A stretch of DNA of 64,000 nt from contig FMUV01000003.1 in assembly GCA_900101355.1 (NCBI GenBank), positions 62,001-126,000 on the forward strand, written 5' to 3'. The DNA is from Ruminococcus sp. YE282. Its GTDB lineage: Bacteria; Bacillota; Clostridia; Oscillospirales; Acutalibacteraceae. A model generated the notes under the pieces. It had not been told where the DNA came from. It did not search any database and saw only the letters and a list, made by a program, of their open reading frames with translations. The translations under genes and the position numbers were made by a program. Below, in pieces: positions 43,292 through 52,800 of the stretch. Position 1 is the stretch's first letter. Each line of letters starts with the position of its first letter.

Positions 43292-44323
43292 ATGGGAAAA
43301 TCGTATATTTTTAAGGTTATTGCCCACGCAAGCATCGGCAAGATGAACAGCGTAATTGACGAAGTTCACAAACGCTCCGGAAAAAGCAAGGCAAGCATCT
43401 TTTTTGATATGGCATACTGTGCCAAAAAATACGGCGCAGGTTACTATGATTATGAAATTTTTGCTTTTTATAACCTTAACAAACAGCAGCGTGCAACCTA
43501 TATGACGCGTATGATAAGCAAAAAGTTCAACACATTTATGAATAATTGGGATTATGCCCATTTTCTTGAAAACAAAGACGAATTTAACGAACTTTACCGA
43601 GATTATATCGGCAGAGATTTTATTGAAATGAATAAGGCAAGCAAGGAAGATATAAGAAAATTTGCCGAAAACCACGAGTACCTCTTCTGTAAGCTTCAGG
43701 ACAAAGAATGCGGAATCGGATGCGAGCGACTAAAAGTCAGCGATTTTGAAAGCTTTGATAAGCTTTATGATTACCTCAAGAAAAAAGAGTTCTGCACAAT
43801 TGAGGAAAATATCACGCAGCACCCGGCACTCAGCAAGCTGTATCCGAACGCTGTTAACAGTATGAGAATTATCACAGTGCTTGATAACAACAAGGTTGCG
43901 CACTGTTTGTATATTGTACAGAAAATGGGACTTGGCGGAAGCGTAATCGACAACAATTGTCTTTTTGCTCCTGTTGACCCTGAAACAGGCATAATTAAAT
44001 ATCCTGCACATTCGGGTGACACAACCAAGGGAATAGTGTATACCGAACATCCCGATACACACGTTAAAATTCAGGGATACAAAATTCCGTTTGTAAAAGA
44101 AGCGGTTGCAATGTGCCTAAAGGCTGCAACGGTTGTGCCGCAGATAAGATATGTGGGATGGGATGTTGCAATCACTCCCAATAGTCCTGCAATTATTGAG
44201 GGCAATACCTATTGTGCACACGATTTTTGGCAGCTTCCTCCGCATACTCCCAACAAAATCGGAATGCTTCCAACTATCAAAAAATATATACCTGAGTTTT
44301 TTGAGGCTAACCCAAAGCTATAA
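43292..44323 (+). CDS. Sugar-transfer-associated ATP-grasp protein
   Basis: 343 aa. The second half has ATP-grasp features (NSMRIITVL..., GWDVAITPNSPAIIEGNT with metal-binding Glu/Asn). The family is usually found with cell-envelope polysaccharide genes. It is co-transcribed with alr, which suggests a wall-related ligase, but the substrate is unknown. Confidence 0.7.
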   Translation: MGKSYIFKVIAHASIGKMNSVIDEVHKRSGKSKASIFFDMAYCAKKYGAGYYDYEIFAFYNLNKQQRATYMTRMISKKFNTFMNNWDYAHFLENKDEFNELYRDYIGRDFIEMNKASKEDIRKFAENHEYLFCKLQDKECGIGCERLKVSDFESFDKLYDYLKKKEFCTIEENITQHPALSKLYPNAVNSMRIITVLDNNKVAHCLYIVQKMGLGGSVIDNNCLFAPVDPETGIIKYPAHSGDTTKGIVYTEHPDTHVKIQGYKIPFVKEAVAMCLKAATVVPQIRYVGWDVAITPNSPAIIEGNTYCAHDFWQLPPHTPNKIGMLPTIKKYIPEFFEANPKL

Positions 44324-44353
44324 ATTTGTTAATGTAAATTGTTAATAATAAAA

Positions 44354-44381
44354 AGGGCAGACCGCATTTGCAGTCTGCCCT
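44354..44381 (+). terminator. Terminator between convergent genes
   Basis: 9-bp stem AGGGCAGAC/GTCTGCCCT (44354-44362, 44373-44381), 10-nt loop. It serves the alr operon and, as a preceding A-run gives a T-run on the other strand, probably also the Cys-rich peptide gene. Confidence 0.8.
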
Positions 44382-44420
44382 CGGTATATTTAAACGTCAA
44401 TGGTCAGCGGATAGCTTTGT

Positions 44421-44540
44421 TTAGCCGCAGCAGCCGCAACCGTTGTTGTTGTCTCCGTTGTTACCGCAGCAACAACTGAGGATAAGAAGCAAAACAATAA
44501 TGCCGCAGCAGCTGTTGTTATTTCCAAACCAGTTACACAT
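44421..44540 (-). CDS. 39-residue Cys-rich hydrophobic peptide
   Basis: A small gene with a perfect AAAGGAGGA ribosome binding site and ATG at 44540. The peptide has nine Cys (positions 2, 11, 12, 23-25, 35, 37, 38). A hydrophobic core IIVLLLIL is flanked by CCG and SCCCG, and the tail NNGDNNNGCGCCG is Asn/Gly-rich. It looks like a membrane-inserted or metal/cluster-binding micropeptide. I do not recognise a named family. A longer frame on the same strand (44650-44390) lacks this ribosome binding site. Confidence 0.75.
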   Translation of the reverse strand: MCNWFGNNNSCCGIIVLLLILSCCCGNNGDNNNGCGCCG

Positions 44541-44656
44541 GAGTTTTCCTCCTTTCGTTTACAATACATACTATTGCAACTTTTAAATTTTGTTACAAAA
44601 ACAATATTGAATTTGATTCTTTTCTGATTTTTCAATATCAAAACAGGCAATAAATA

Positions 44657-44684
44657 TTGCGATTTAAAAATACTGTGATATAAT
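44657..44684 (+). promoter_or_regulatory. Probable promoter of the glycosyltransferase gene
   Basis: TTGCGA (44657-44662), 16-nt spacer, TATAAT (44679-44684), 125 nt before the ATG at 44810. Confidence 0.6.
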
Positions 44685-44809
44685 TAACATATAAAATTGT
44701 TGTTTGTAACTGTTTCATAAATGGATTATTACCTGCATTGTTTAATTATGGAAAATAACAAACAGATTGTGCTTGCAGATGTCAAATAAACTTTGTTCAG
44801 GAGTTAAAT

Positions 44810-46525
44810 ATGAAAATCAGCAGTAAAACCTCAAGGATAGTCCTTGTGTTTATAATTGTTCTCAGTCTTGCGATAAGCACCTTATTTATGGTTAACAAGC
44901 AGGGATTTCATGAGGACGAACTTCTTACATATAACCTTGCAAATTCATCAAAACAGCTCTCAACAAACGGCGAATGGAATACTCCCGAGGATTTTAATGA
45001 GTATTTGTCCGTAAGTGAAAACAACAGGTTCAATTACGCACAAGTATATCAAAATCAAATCATTGACGCTTCTCATCCGCCGTTTTATTATGCCTTGGTT
45101 CACACTGTCTGTTCGCTGTTTCCGGGCGTTTTCAGCAAGTGGCTCTCCTATTCAATCAATGTAATTGCAATGGTTGGCGTATTAATTCTGTTATATAAAA
45201 TAGGGCAGAGGGTGACAAACAATAATTTATATGCGCTGATTGGTGTTGGAGCGTATGCTTTGAGCATAGCCTGTGTTACCACCACAATTTACCTTCGTAT
45301 GTACGCAACTCTCACATTCTTTGTACTGGCATTTTTATATATGTCACTTAAAATGTATGACAAAAAGAATACGGTAAACTTTGGTGACTGCATTTTGCTT
45401 ACTCTAATTGTAATTCTCGGCGTGCTCACCCAGTATTACTTCATACTTTTTGCCGCACTTGTGGGATTGACATTTCTTGTATTTAAAATTAAAGAAAAAT
45501 GTTTTAAAGACTTAATAAAGTATATTATTTCGGCAATAATCGGCGCAGGGATTGCACTATGCATTTATCCGTACATAATTTCAAATGTCCTTGGCGGCAA
45601 CAGGGGCTTTGGCTCTCTGAGCTTTTCAATTGACGTAATTACGGCGGTAACATACATAATCTATAAGCTTTGCACATATGTTCAGATTTTGTCCAAAGAT
45701 ATGTTCCTAAATAAGATTTGGCTGCTTGTGCTCTGTGCTGTATGCGTATTGGGTTTTGGAGTTTATTTAAGATTTTTCAAAAAACAGAAACTCAGTCGAA
45801 AGGCAACCATTATAGCAGTGCCTGCCGTGGTATTCTTCATAGGAATCTCGCTTGTATCGCCGTTTAACAGTGATCGATATGTAATGGCTTCGCTTCCGCT
45901 GATTGCAATGCTGTTTGCTTTTGCTTTCATCAAGATTTTAACCACGCTGAACATAAAAAGGGTAAACGTAATTGTACCTGTGAGTGTGTTGCTTGCAAGC
46001 ACAATTGCATTTATTACCGTAAAACCATACTATACCTACGGAAAGACAAATCTTTATGAGCCGCAAACCGACAACTGCATCTTTGTGGGAACGGCAATGC
46101 TTGAGTGGAACAAGTGCATTGATAAATTTATGCAATACGACGGTACTATGATTGTTCAGACTTCGCAAATGTCAACAACCCTCGGCGATGAACTTGAAAA
46201 TTTTGCCACGAAGCGCGGAATTATTACAAACGGAAAAATTAACGAGCTTGCCGGCGCATATATGAACAACGGCGATGTGAACAGGCAGAAGACCGACAGC
46301 ATATCGGCTATAAAAACTGACGAAAAGCTTAACACTCTTAACAGTGTTACTGTTTATATTTCACGCCTTGCCGATAACTATGCGGTAATTAATTACATTA
46401 CACACAATACGAAATTTAAAAATTATGATTTGATACAGGCTGATTACAGCTTTTACGAGTTTTACAATTGGTATGACTACTTTGTTGAAACCGAATCATA
46501 TTGTAATGTTTACAAGTTTTATTGA
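44810..46525 (+). CDS. GT39/ArnT-like polytopic membrane glycosyltransferase
   Basis: 571 aa. An N-terminal membrane helix is followed by the acidic motif GFHEDELLTYNLA and the loop ASHPPFYYALVH, both typical of GT-C enzymes that use polyprenyl-phosphate sugars (PMT/ArnT type). About ten further hydrophobic segments run to residue 400; the C-terminal ~170 residues form an extracytoplasmic domain. The acceptor is unknown (wall polymer or glycoprotein). Confidence 0.8.
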   Translation: MKISSKTSRIVLVFIIVLSLAISTLFMVNKQGFHEDELLTYNLANSSKQLSTNGEWNTPEDFNEYLSVSENNRFNYAQVYQNQIIDASHPPFYYALVHTVCSLFPGVFSKWLSYSINVIAMVGVLILLYKIGQRVTNNNLYALIGVGAYALSIACVTTTIYLRMYATLTFFVLAFLYMSLKMYDKKNTVNFGDCILLTLIVILGVLTQYYFILFAALVGLTFLVFKIKEKCFKDLIKYIISAIIGAGIALCIYPYIISNVLGGNRGFGSLSFSIDVITAVTYIIYKLCTYVQILSKDMFLNKIWLLVLCAVCVLGFGVYLRFFKKQKLSRKATIIAVPAVVFFIGISLVSPFNSDRYVMASLPLIAMLFAFAFIKILTTLNIKRVNVIVPVSVLLASTIAFITVKPYYTYGKTNLYEPQTDNCIFVGTAMLEWNKCIDKFMQYDGTMIVQTSQMSTTLGDELENFATKRGIITNGKINELAGAYMNNGDVNRQKTDSISAIKTDEKLNTLNSVTVYISRLADNYAVINYITHNTKFKNYDLIQADYSFYEFYNWYDYFVETESYCNVYKFY

Positions 46526-46546
46526 TATCTCAGATAAGGAAAACAG

Positions 46547-47446
46547 GTGACTATTGTGGAAAACAAAGACAGAAAGGATGCAATCGGCATTGCTTTTTCG
46601 GGTGGTGGATTGCAGGGAATTGCACATATCGGCGCAATAAAGGCACTGTATGAGCTTGGTATACGTCCTCAATACGTTTCCGGTACAAGCTCGGGAGCTG
46701 CTATGGCGGCAATTATTGCAATGGGATTTGAAGCTGACGAAATGAAAGCAGTTGCCAAAAAACATTGGAAGACGCTTGCTGAAATTGATAACGGCTTAAT
46801 TTTTAAATCACTTGCACAGTTGATTTTAAATAAAAAGATAAAAAAGGACGGAATTAAGTCCGGTGAACTAATTTCCGACGTTATCAGCTCTATAATGGCA
46901 GAAAAGGGAATAAAGGGCTTTGAAGATTTGCCGATTAATCTTTCAATTGTTACTGTGGATACCCTGACAACAGATGAATGTATATTCACCACAAAGGACG
47001 AACACCTGCAAAATGACCATGTTCATTACATAACAGGTGCGCCGCTTGACCTTGCGGTCAGGGCAAGTATGTCCTTTCCTGCAATATACACCACATGCAG
47101 TTATAAAAACTATAACTTTATCGACGGCGGCTCAAAGGATAATTTGCCTGTAAAGGTTCTTAAGGATATGGGTGTCGGCAAGGTGCTTGCCATTGGATTT
47201 AATATTATAAATTATAATCCGGACGCAGGACTTGGCGGATTAATCAAGGTTATTTGGAGAGCTCTTGACGTTTACTCAATTGATGGAACAAGAGAGTCAA
47301 TGAAGATGGCGGATTATGCGGTAGAAATTAACAACGAGAATACGCAGTTGTTTTCGATGGACAGCGTTGACGAAACCATTCAGGAGGGCTATGATGCAAT
47401 AATGGCCAATAAGGCTGAAATCATCAGGATATTTGGAAAAAGTTAG
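46547..47446 (+). CDS. Patatin-like phospholipase
   Basis: 299 aa. Oxyanion loop SGGGLQG, nucleophile GTSSG (Ser48) and the DGG of the catalytic dyad in FIDGGSKDN are complete, so it should be an active lipid acyl hydrolase. GTG 46547 has AAGGA 6 nt upstream; a GTG at 46556 is also possible. It lies 21 nt after the glycosyltransferase and is probably co-transcribed. Confidence 0.88.
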   Translation: MTIVENKDRKDAIGIAFSGGGLQGIAHIGAIKALYELGIRPQYVSGTSSGAAMAAIIAMGFEADEMKAVAKKHWKTLAEIDNGLIFKSLAQLILNKKIKKDGIKSGELISDVISSIMAEKGIKGFEDLPINLSIVTVDTLTTDECIFTTKDEHLQNDHVHYITGAPLDLAVRASMSFPAIYTTCSYKNYNFIDGGSKDNLPVKVLKDMGVGKVLAIGFNIINYNPDAGLGGLIKVIWRALDVYSIDGTRESMKMADYAVEINNENTQLFSMDSVDETIQEGYDAIMANKAEIIRIFGKS

Positions 47447-47583
47447 CTTATTGTTGCTTATTGGACTTATGGTATAATCGGTATTACCTTGCAAAAAATT
47501 ATATGCTATTATTTATTGAAAACAACACGGATATAGTTTTTTGCTGAGTGAGAATATAGTTATAACAATTTTTGTTGATATAC

Positions 47584-47617
47584 AAAAAGCAGACTTCAAT
47601 CGAAGTCTGCTTTTTTT
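47584..47617. terminator. Bidirectional terminator
   Basis: 14-bp stem with AATC loop, A-run on the left and T-run on the right, lying between the convergent patatin and surface-protein genes. Confidence 0.9.
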
Positions 47618-47647
47618 AGTGCTTAAATTTGGTTTCTGTAATACTAA

Positions 47648-48499
47648 TTATTTGTATCGTCTGCCGCCGTTTTTGTAACGCTTACCGCTTGAATTTTTAG
47701 GAACGTGAACTTCAGCGGTATTATATTTTCTGCTGCGCTCAAGTTCCTTTTCCTGCGCTTTTTGATATGATCTGTAAGCGGCATCATTATGATTGCTTTG
47801 CGGACGGTGGGCAACTGCGTTGCGTGATTTTACTCTGCCCGGCATTTTGCGGTGACTAAAACCTCCAACGGTTACGCCCTTGCGTTGCTTTATAATTTCT
47901 ATAACAACGTAAGAAATTCCTGCAATGCTTAGGATAATTAAAGCAATTCCCAAGAACAACATCCAGTCGCCGTTATTAAGCTTGCTGTCGTTATTCTTGA
48001 TGAAGCTAAAGTCATCGTCCCCCGAATTTGAATCTCCTGCGTTATTTAAGCTTGCCTGAATGTCTTTCCAGTCCTTGCTTGAAAGCACGCTGTCGTCAAT
48101 TTTTTTGCTGTCAACATCGTATACCGGAACAGAAGCAGCCGTGCTTGCAGGCGGGTCATATGTCTGTCCGCCGCCTACATAAAGTTCAGAACTCTGACTG
48201 TTATCATTATAATCATAATCGTTGCTTGAATAATAGTCAGGTTCACTATAATAATTTGAACTGTTATTATAATCAGGATTATATTGGGGGGGGTCGGATG
48301 AAACGTCGGATTGTGAGCTTTGTGGGTCAGACTCAACCGGTGGAGCATAGGTTGGAGGTTCTATGATACTTGAAGTATCGTCACCGCCTGACGGTTGGTC
48401 TCCGGTGTTTTCTCCGACTGCATAAGCGGTAAAACTAAACGCAGTAATACAAAATATAAATGTTAAGAGAGCTGTAATCAGCCTGTGTTGCTTAATCAT
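47648..48499 (-). CDS. Membrane-anchored extracytoplasmic protein of unknown function
   Basis: 283 aa. Signal peptide (MIKQHRLITALLTFIFC... to AYA), a long low-complexity Ser/Pro/Asp/Tyr/Asn-rich region (about 35-150), one membrane helix (around 182-205) and a basic Arg/Lys-rich C-terminus of about 75 residues, predicted cytoplasmic. ATG 48499 has AAGGAG 6 nt upstream. I do not recognise the family. It is transcribed with the foldase-like lipoprotein upstream. Confidence 0.7.
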   Translation of the reverse strand: MIKQHRLITALLTFIFCITAFSFTAYAVGENTGDQPSGGDDTSSIIEPPTYAPPVESDPQSSQSDVSSDPPQYNPDYNNSSNYYSEPDYYSSNDYDYNDNSQSSELYVGGGQTYDPPASTAASVPVYDVDSKKIDDSVLSSKDWKDIQASLNNAGDSNSGDDDFSFIKNNDSKLNNGDWMLFLGIALIILSIAGISYVVIEIIKQRKGVTVGGFSHRKMPGRVKSRNAVAHRPQSNHNDAAYRSYQKAQEKELERSRKYNTAEVHVPKNSSGKRYKNGGRRYK

Positions 48500-48531
48500 A
48501 CAATTCTCCTTTCTCAGAAAGTGCACTGTGA

Positions 48532-49734
48532 TTATTCGTCGGCAGTTGTTGTGGATGCTGAGGTAGTAGGTTCAACTGCCTTAAAGAACATCTTAGGATT
48601 ATAAGAATCAATTACACCGGTATTAGCATCATAATCAAGGTCTTTTGTAAGGTCCTTGATGTAATCATTGAATTCGTCCTGCTTCATTGCCGAAAGAACC
48701 GAACTCTTTTGTGATGCATCGTCAAAATATGTTACTGCAGTGTCTTTAATATCATTTTTGTATATAAGGTAGTAAATTGCTGAGTCGCCTGAGCCAACTT
48801 TAATTGTTGTTGCTTTGCCGCCGTCAAGCTTCTCAACAGCTTCTTTAAGCTCATCACCGGCTGAGAATTTCTCAAGTGCTTCAATAGAAGATTTGGACGG
48901 ATCTGTGTCAATGCTGTTTTTATCCATATATTTCTCTACGGCACCCTCAAACTTCATATCCGACTTGTTGATAGCGTCTGCATAGCCGTCGAGTTCATCG
49001 GTTATCTTCTTTGCATCGTCATCAGAAAGAGCAGTGTTAACTGACTTGCCTGATTCATCGGCAGATGAAGTATAAAGATTTACCGGCAAATATTTATAAT
49101 CAACATAGTTTTCGGTGAAGTACTTTGTCAGCTCGCTGTCAGAAACTTCCTTTGAGCCGCCTTTTCCGTAAAGTGCATTAAACAATGCAGATTGCTTTGT
49201 TGAATACTCTGTTGTGCAGTATTTAAAACTTTCAAGAGATATGCCAAAAGGCTCTAAGTCATCTTTCATCGGCATAACATAACCGTACTGAGCGTACTGG
49301 CCAACGTTCCAATATGTTTCAGCCTGGTCATCGGCACTTTGCATTGTAGCTTCGTCAACGCTTGCACCCTCTTTGTCAAGCTGCTGGTCTACAACAAGAA
49401 AGCTCAGGCACATTGTTTCAGCCTGCTCCTTAATCCAATCCTTAGCAACCTTGGTGTTGCCGTCATCATCGGTGATTTCCATATCAAGCCAACTGTCCTT
49501 TGTGCTGTCGTAGTCGTCAAGCTTTTTTGCATATGTTTCAGCCTGACTGTAAGCAACATCAAGAGCGTAAATATAAACGCCGATAGAAAGTTCTTTGTCG
49601 CTTGTCTTGTATGACCATTCCTTGTTAAGGCTGCAGCCCGAAACAAAGACTGCAGAAAGAATCATTACAACTGCAAGCAGTAATGAACCGATTTTTACAC
49701 TTGGTTTCATAGTTTTCATACCATCCTTAATCAT
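48532..49734 (-). CDS. SurA/PrsA-like lipoprotein without a clear isomerase core
   Basis: About 400 aa. Signal sequence with lipobox (VSGC, Cys near residue 34), then a helical SurA-N-like region and a C-terminal half with KATTIKVGSGDSAIYYLIYKND, resembling a degenerate parvulin (PPIC) domain. It is probably a foldase or chaperone for secreted proteins. ATG 49734 has AAAGGA upstream; ATG 49719 would give a neater signal peptide. Confidence 0.7.
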   Translation of the reverse strand: MIKDGMKTMKPSVKIGSLLLAVVMILSAVFVSGCSLNKEWSYKTSDKELSIGVYIYALDVAYSQAETYAKKLDDYDSTKDSWLDMEITDDDGNTKVAKDWIKEQAETMCLSFLVVDQQLDKEGASVDEATMQSADDQAETYWNVGQYAQYGYVMPMKDDLEPFGISLESFKYCTTEYSTKQSALFNALYGKGGSKEVSDSELTKYFTENYVDYKYLPVNLYTSSADESGKSVNTALSDDDAKKITDELDGYADAINKSDMKFEGAVEKYMDKNSIDTDPSKSSIEALEKFSAGDELKEAVEKLDGGKATTIKVGSGDSAIYYLIYKNDIKDTAVTYFDDASQKSSVLSAMKQDEFNDYIKDLTKDLDYDANTGVIDSYNPKMFFKAVEPTTSASTTTADE

Positions 49735-49795
49735 TAAAATTTCCTTTGCAAACAAAATTGCAAACATACTCCAATATAAGTATACGTACTATATG

Positions 49796-49824
49796 ATTAT
49801 ACACAATAAATTCTCAATTGTCCA
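49796..49824 (-). promoter_or_regulatory. Promoter of the lipoprotein operon
   Basis: Minus strand: TGGACA (49819-49824), 17-nt spacer, TATAAT (49796-49801). Confidence 0.75.
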
Positions 49825-49896
49825 TATTTTGATAAAATTTTGTACAGATTTATTTTTTGTCTGTGTAAATCTTATACTTTCAGATGACTTTTTATA

Positions 49897-52800
49897 TTAT
49901 TGTATACTGAATATTTTTTTAAGGGTGTCAATTGACGAGTTTTCTGACGGGCAATTTACGGACAAATATGGTTTTGCTCCCGCATTAAGCATTGCCTTTC
50001 CGTTTAACGCAATCAACAAATCTGCAACGGCAGGGGACTTAATCTCTTTGACATAAAGCAAAAGTGTATTTCCGTTTTGCCTGATTTCGTAAATTCCCAT
50101 TGCATTTGCCTTGTTGCGGATAAGCGCAATATCAATAAGCCCGAGTACCGATTTTGGAATTTCGCCGAATCTGTCTTTAAGTTCGTCCTTTACATCGTTG
50201 CTGTCTTCAAGTGAACGAATGTCTGCAATTCTGCGATAAACATCAAGCCTAAGCGTCAGACTCTCAACATAGCTTTCCGGAATATGTGCGTCAACGGAAA
50301 TGTCAATGAGGCAATCCATATCCTTGGTTGTGGTAATTTCGCCTTTTTCTTCACTTACTGCCTCTTCAAGAAGTTTAAGGTACATGTCGTAGCCGACAGA
50401 TTCCATATGACCGTGCTGTTGTGCACCCATAATGTTGCCTGCACCTCTTAACTCAAGGTCACGCATTGCAATTTTGAAGCCGCTGCCAAATTCCGTAAAT
50501 TCACGAATGGCGGCAAGTCTTTTTTGCTGAATTTCGGTAAGCACTTTATTTTTGCGGAAAGTAAAGTAAGCATATGCTCGCCTTGAGCTTCTGCCGACTC
50601 TTCCTCTCAGCTGATGAAGCTGAGAAAGTCCCATTCTGTCCGCATTTTCTATTATAAGGGTGTTGGCATTCGGCAAATCCACACCTGTTTCGATTATTGT
50701 GGTGCAGACAAGCACGTCAATTTCTTGTGCAAGCATTTTTCGCCAAACTTCGCTCAATTCATTTTCACGCATTTTGCCGTGACCTATTCCGATCTTGGCT
50801 TCGGGAACAGCTTCAAGAATCCTGTTGGCTGTCGATTCAATGCTTTCTACATCGTTGTGCAGATAAAACACCTGACCGCCTCGCCTCAGTTCACGCCTGA
50901 TAGCTTCGTTGATTACTCCGTCGTCGTGTTCAAGCACATAGGTTTGTACCGGCTGGCGGTTCATCGGAGCCTCGGTAATAACGCTCATATCACGCAATCC
51001 GCTCATTGCCATATTAAGTGTTCTCGGAATCGGTGTTGCCGAAAGCGTAAGCACGTCAACATTTTTGCAAAGTTCCTTAAAATGTTCCTTTTGAGTTACG
51101 CCAAAACGCTGTTCCTCATCAATTATTGCAAGTCCCAAGTCTCTGAACTCAACATCTTTTTGAACAAGCCTGTGAGTACCTATAATAATATCAACTTCAC
51201 CGTGTTTTAGCTTTTTCAAAATTTCCTTTTGCTCTTTAGCTGTTTTAAAACGTGACAAAAGCTCAATTCTTACCGGGTATCCCTCAAATCGTTTGGTGAC
51301 GGTCTGATAATGTTGCCATGCAAGAATTGTTGTGGGGCATAGGAACGCACATTGTTTTGAATCGGCAACGCACTTAAACGCCGCCCTTAGTGCCACCTCG
51401 GTTTTGCCGAATCCTACGTCGCCGCACAAAAGTCTGTCCATCGGTGAAGTTTTCTCCATATCACGCTTGATTTCAGAGGCACAGGTAAGCTGGTCGGGAG
51501 TTTCTTCGTATTCAAACTTTGCCTCAAAGTCACGCTGCCACTCATTGTCACGTGAAAAGGCATAGCCCTTTGACTTCATTCTTGCCGAATATAGCGCAAT
51601 AAGCTCCTTGGCAATGTCTTTTACCGACGATTTTACCTTTGCTTTTGCCTTTTGCCAATCCTGAGAACCCAAACGGCTGAGCTTTACACGTGAGTTTTCC
51701 TGGGGACCAATATACTTAGCAACCATATCAAGCTGAGTAACGGGTACGTAAAGCACATCGCCCTTTGCATAGTCTATTTTGATATAGTCCTTTGTTATTC
51801 CGTGAGTATCAATTTTGCGTATTCCGCTGAAAACACCGATACCGTGAACGCTATGAACTACGTAATCGCCTGCTGAAAGCTCTGAAAGACTGTAAATTTC
51901 CTGGCCGTTCTTAGGCTTTTTGCGTTTTCGTGTTTCAACTTTGTACGCAGCCTGACCGTACGTTATCAGGAAAAATTTGTCACCCAACAGTTCAAAGCCT
52001 GAGCTCAGAGCACCGCTCGTGACAAATATCTTTCCGCTTTGAATCGAGTCTATATTTTCAGAGAAAACAGCGTTATATCCGTCTGACGTAAGGTTTTTAA
52101 CAAGGTTTTTTGCGGACTTGTCTGTTCCTGCAAGAATAACTCCGCACCTATCGGGGGCAAAAAGTCCCTGTAAATCTTCAGAAAGCTGATTGTATGAACC
52201 GTTCCAAGCAGCAAGCTTGTTTGATGAAAAACTTATAGATGTTCCGAGGTTCAACGGAATTGAGCCGTGAAGAAAGCTTTCAAGCACAATTGTTCCGTGA
52301 GCATTCAGCAAATCAATGCACTCATTGTGCGTAAGCGAAAAACGGTCAAAGCCCCTGCAAAGCGTTCCGTCCTCAAAGCATTGACCTATCATCTCGTTAT
52401 TTTGAAATTCGGTCGATTTCAGCCTGTCCTGTACTCTTGAAAATTCTGAAACAAAGAAAAGTGAATTTCTGTCAAAGTAATCAAACAGGCATTGGGGCTT
52501 GTCATATATTTGATTTATAAATTTGTCGCCGTTAGCAGGCATAGCGCCGCTTCGTATCAGCTCGGCTTCTTCATACAGCTTCTCACGTGCTTTTGGCGCA
52601 CCTCTGCCGCGCAGTAAACCTGCCTTGTGTGTGATTTTATCCGCAAGCGCTTCCCTATCGTCAATTATAATTTCGGTTGACGGTGTAAGCCTGATTTTTC
52701 CCGATTTTTTAAAACGCCTCTGAGTTTCAATATCAAAATAGCTTAAATCGGTTATCTCGTCGCCCCAAAATTCTGCCCTTACAGGATACTCGCTGTCGGG

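Noticed and set aside
44390..44650. 86-codon minus-strand frame over the Cys-rich peptide
   Set aside because: Different frame from the one that follows AAAGGAGGA; Ala/Thr-rich low-complexity shadow.
50614..51210. 198-codon plus-strand frame inside mfd
   Set aside because: Antisense to conserved helicase motifs of mfd; composition is that of a shadow frame.
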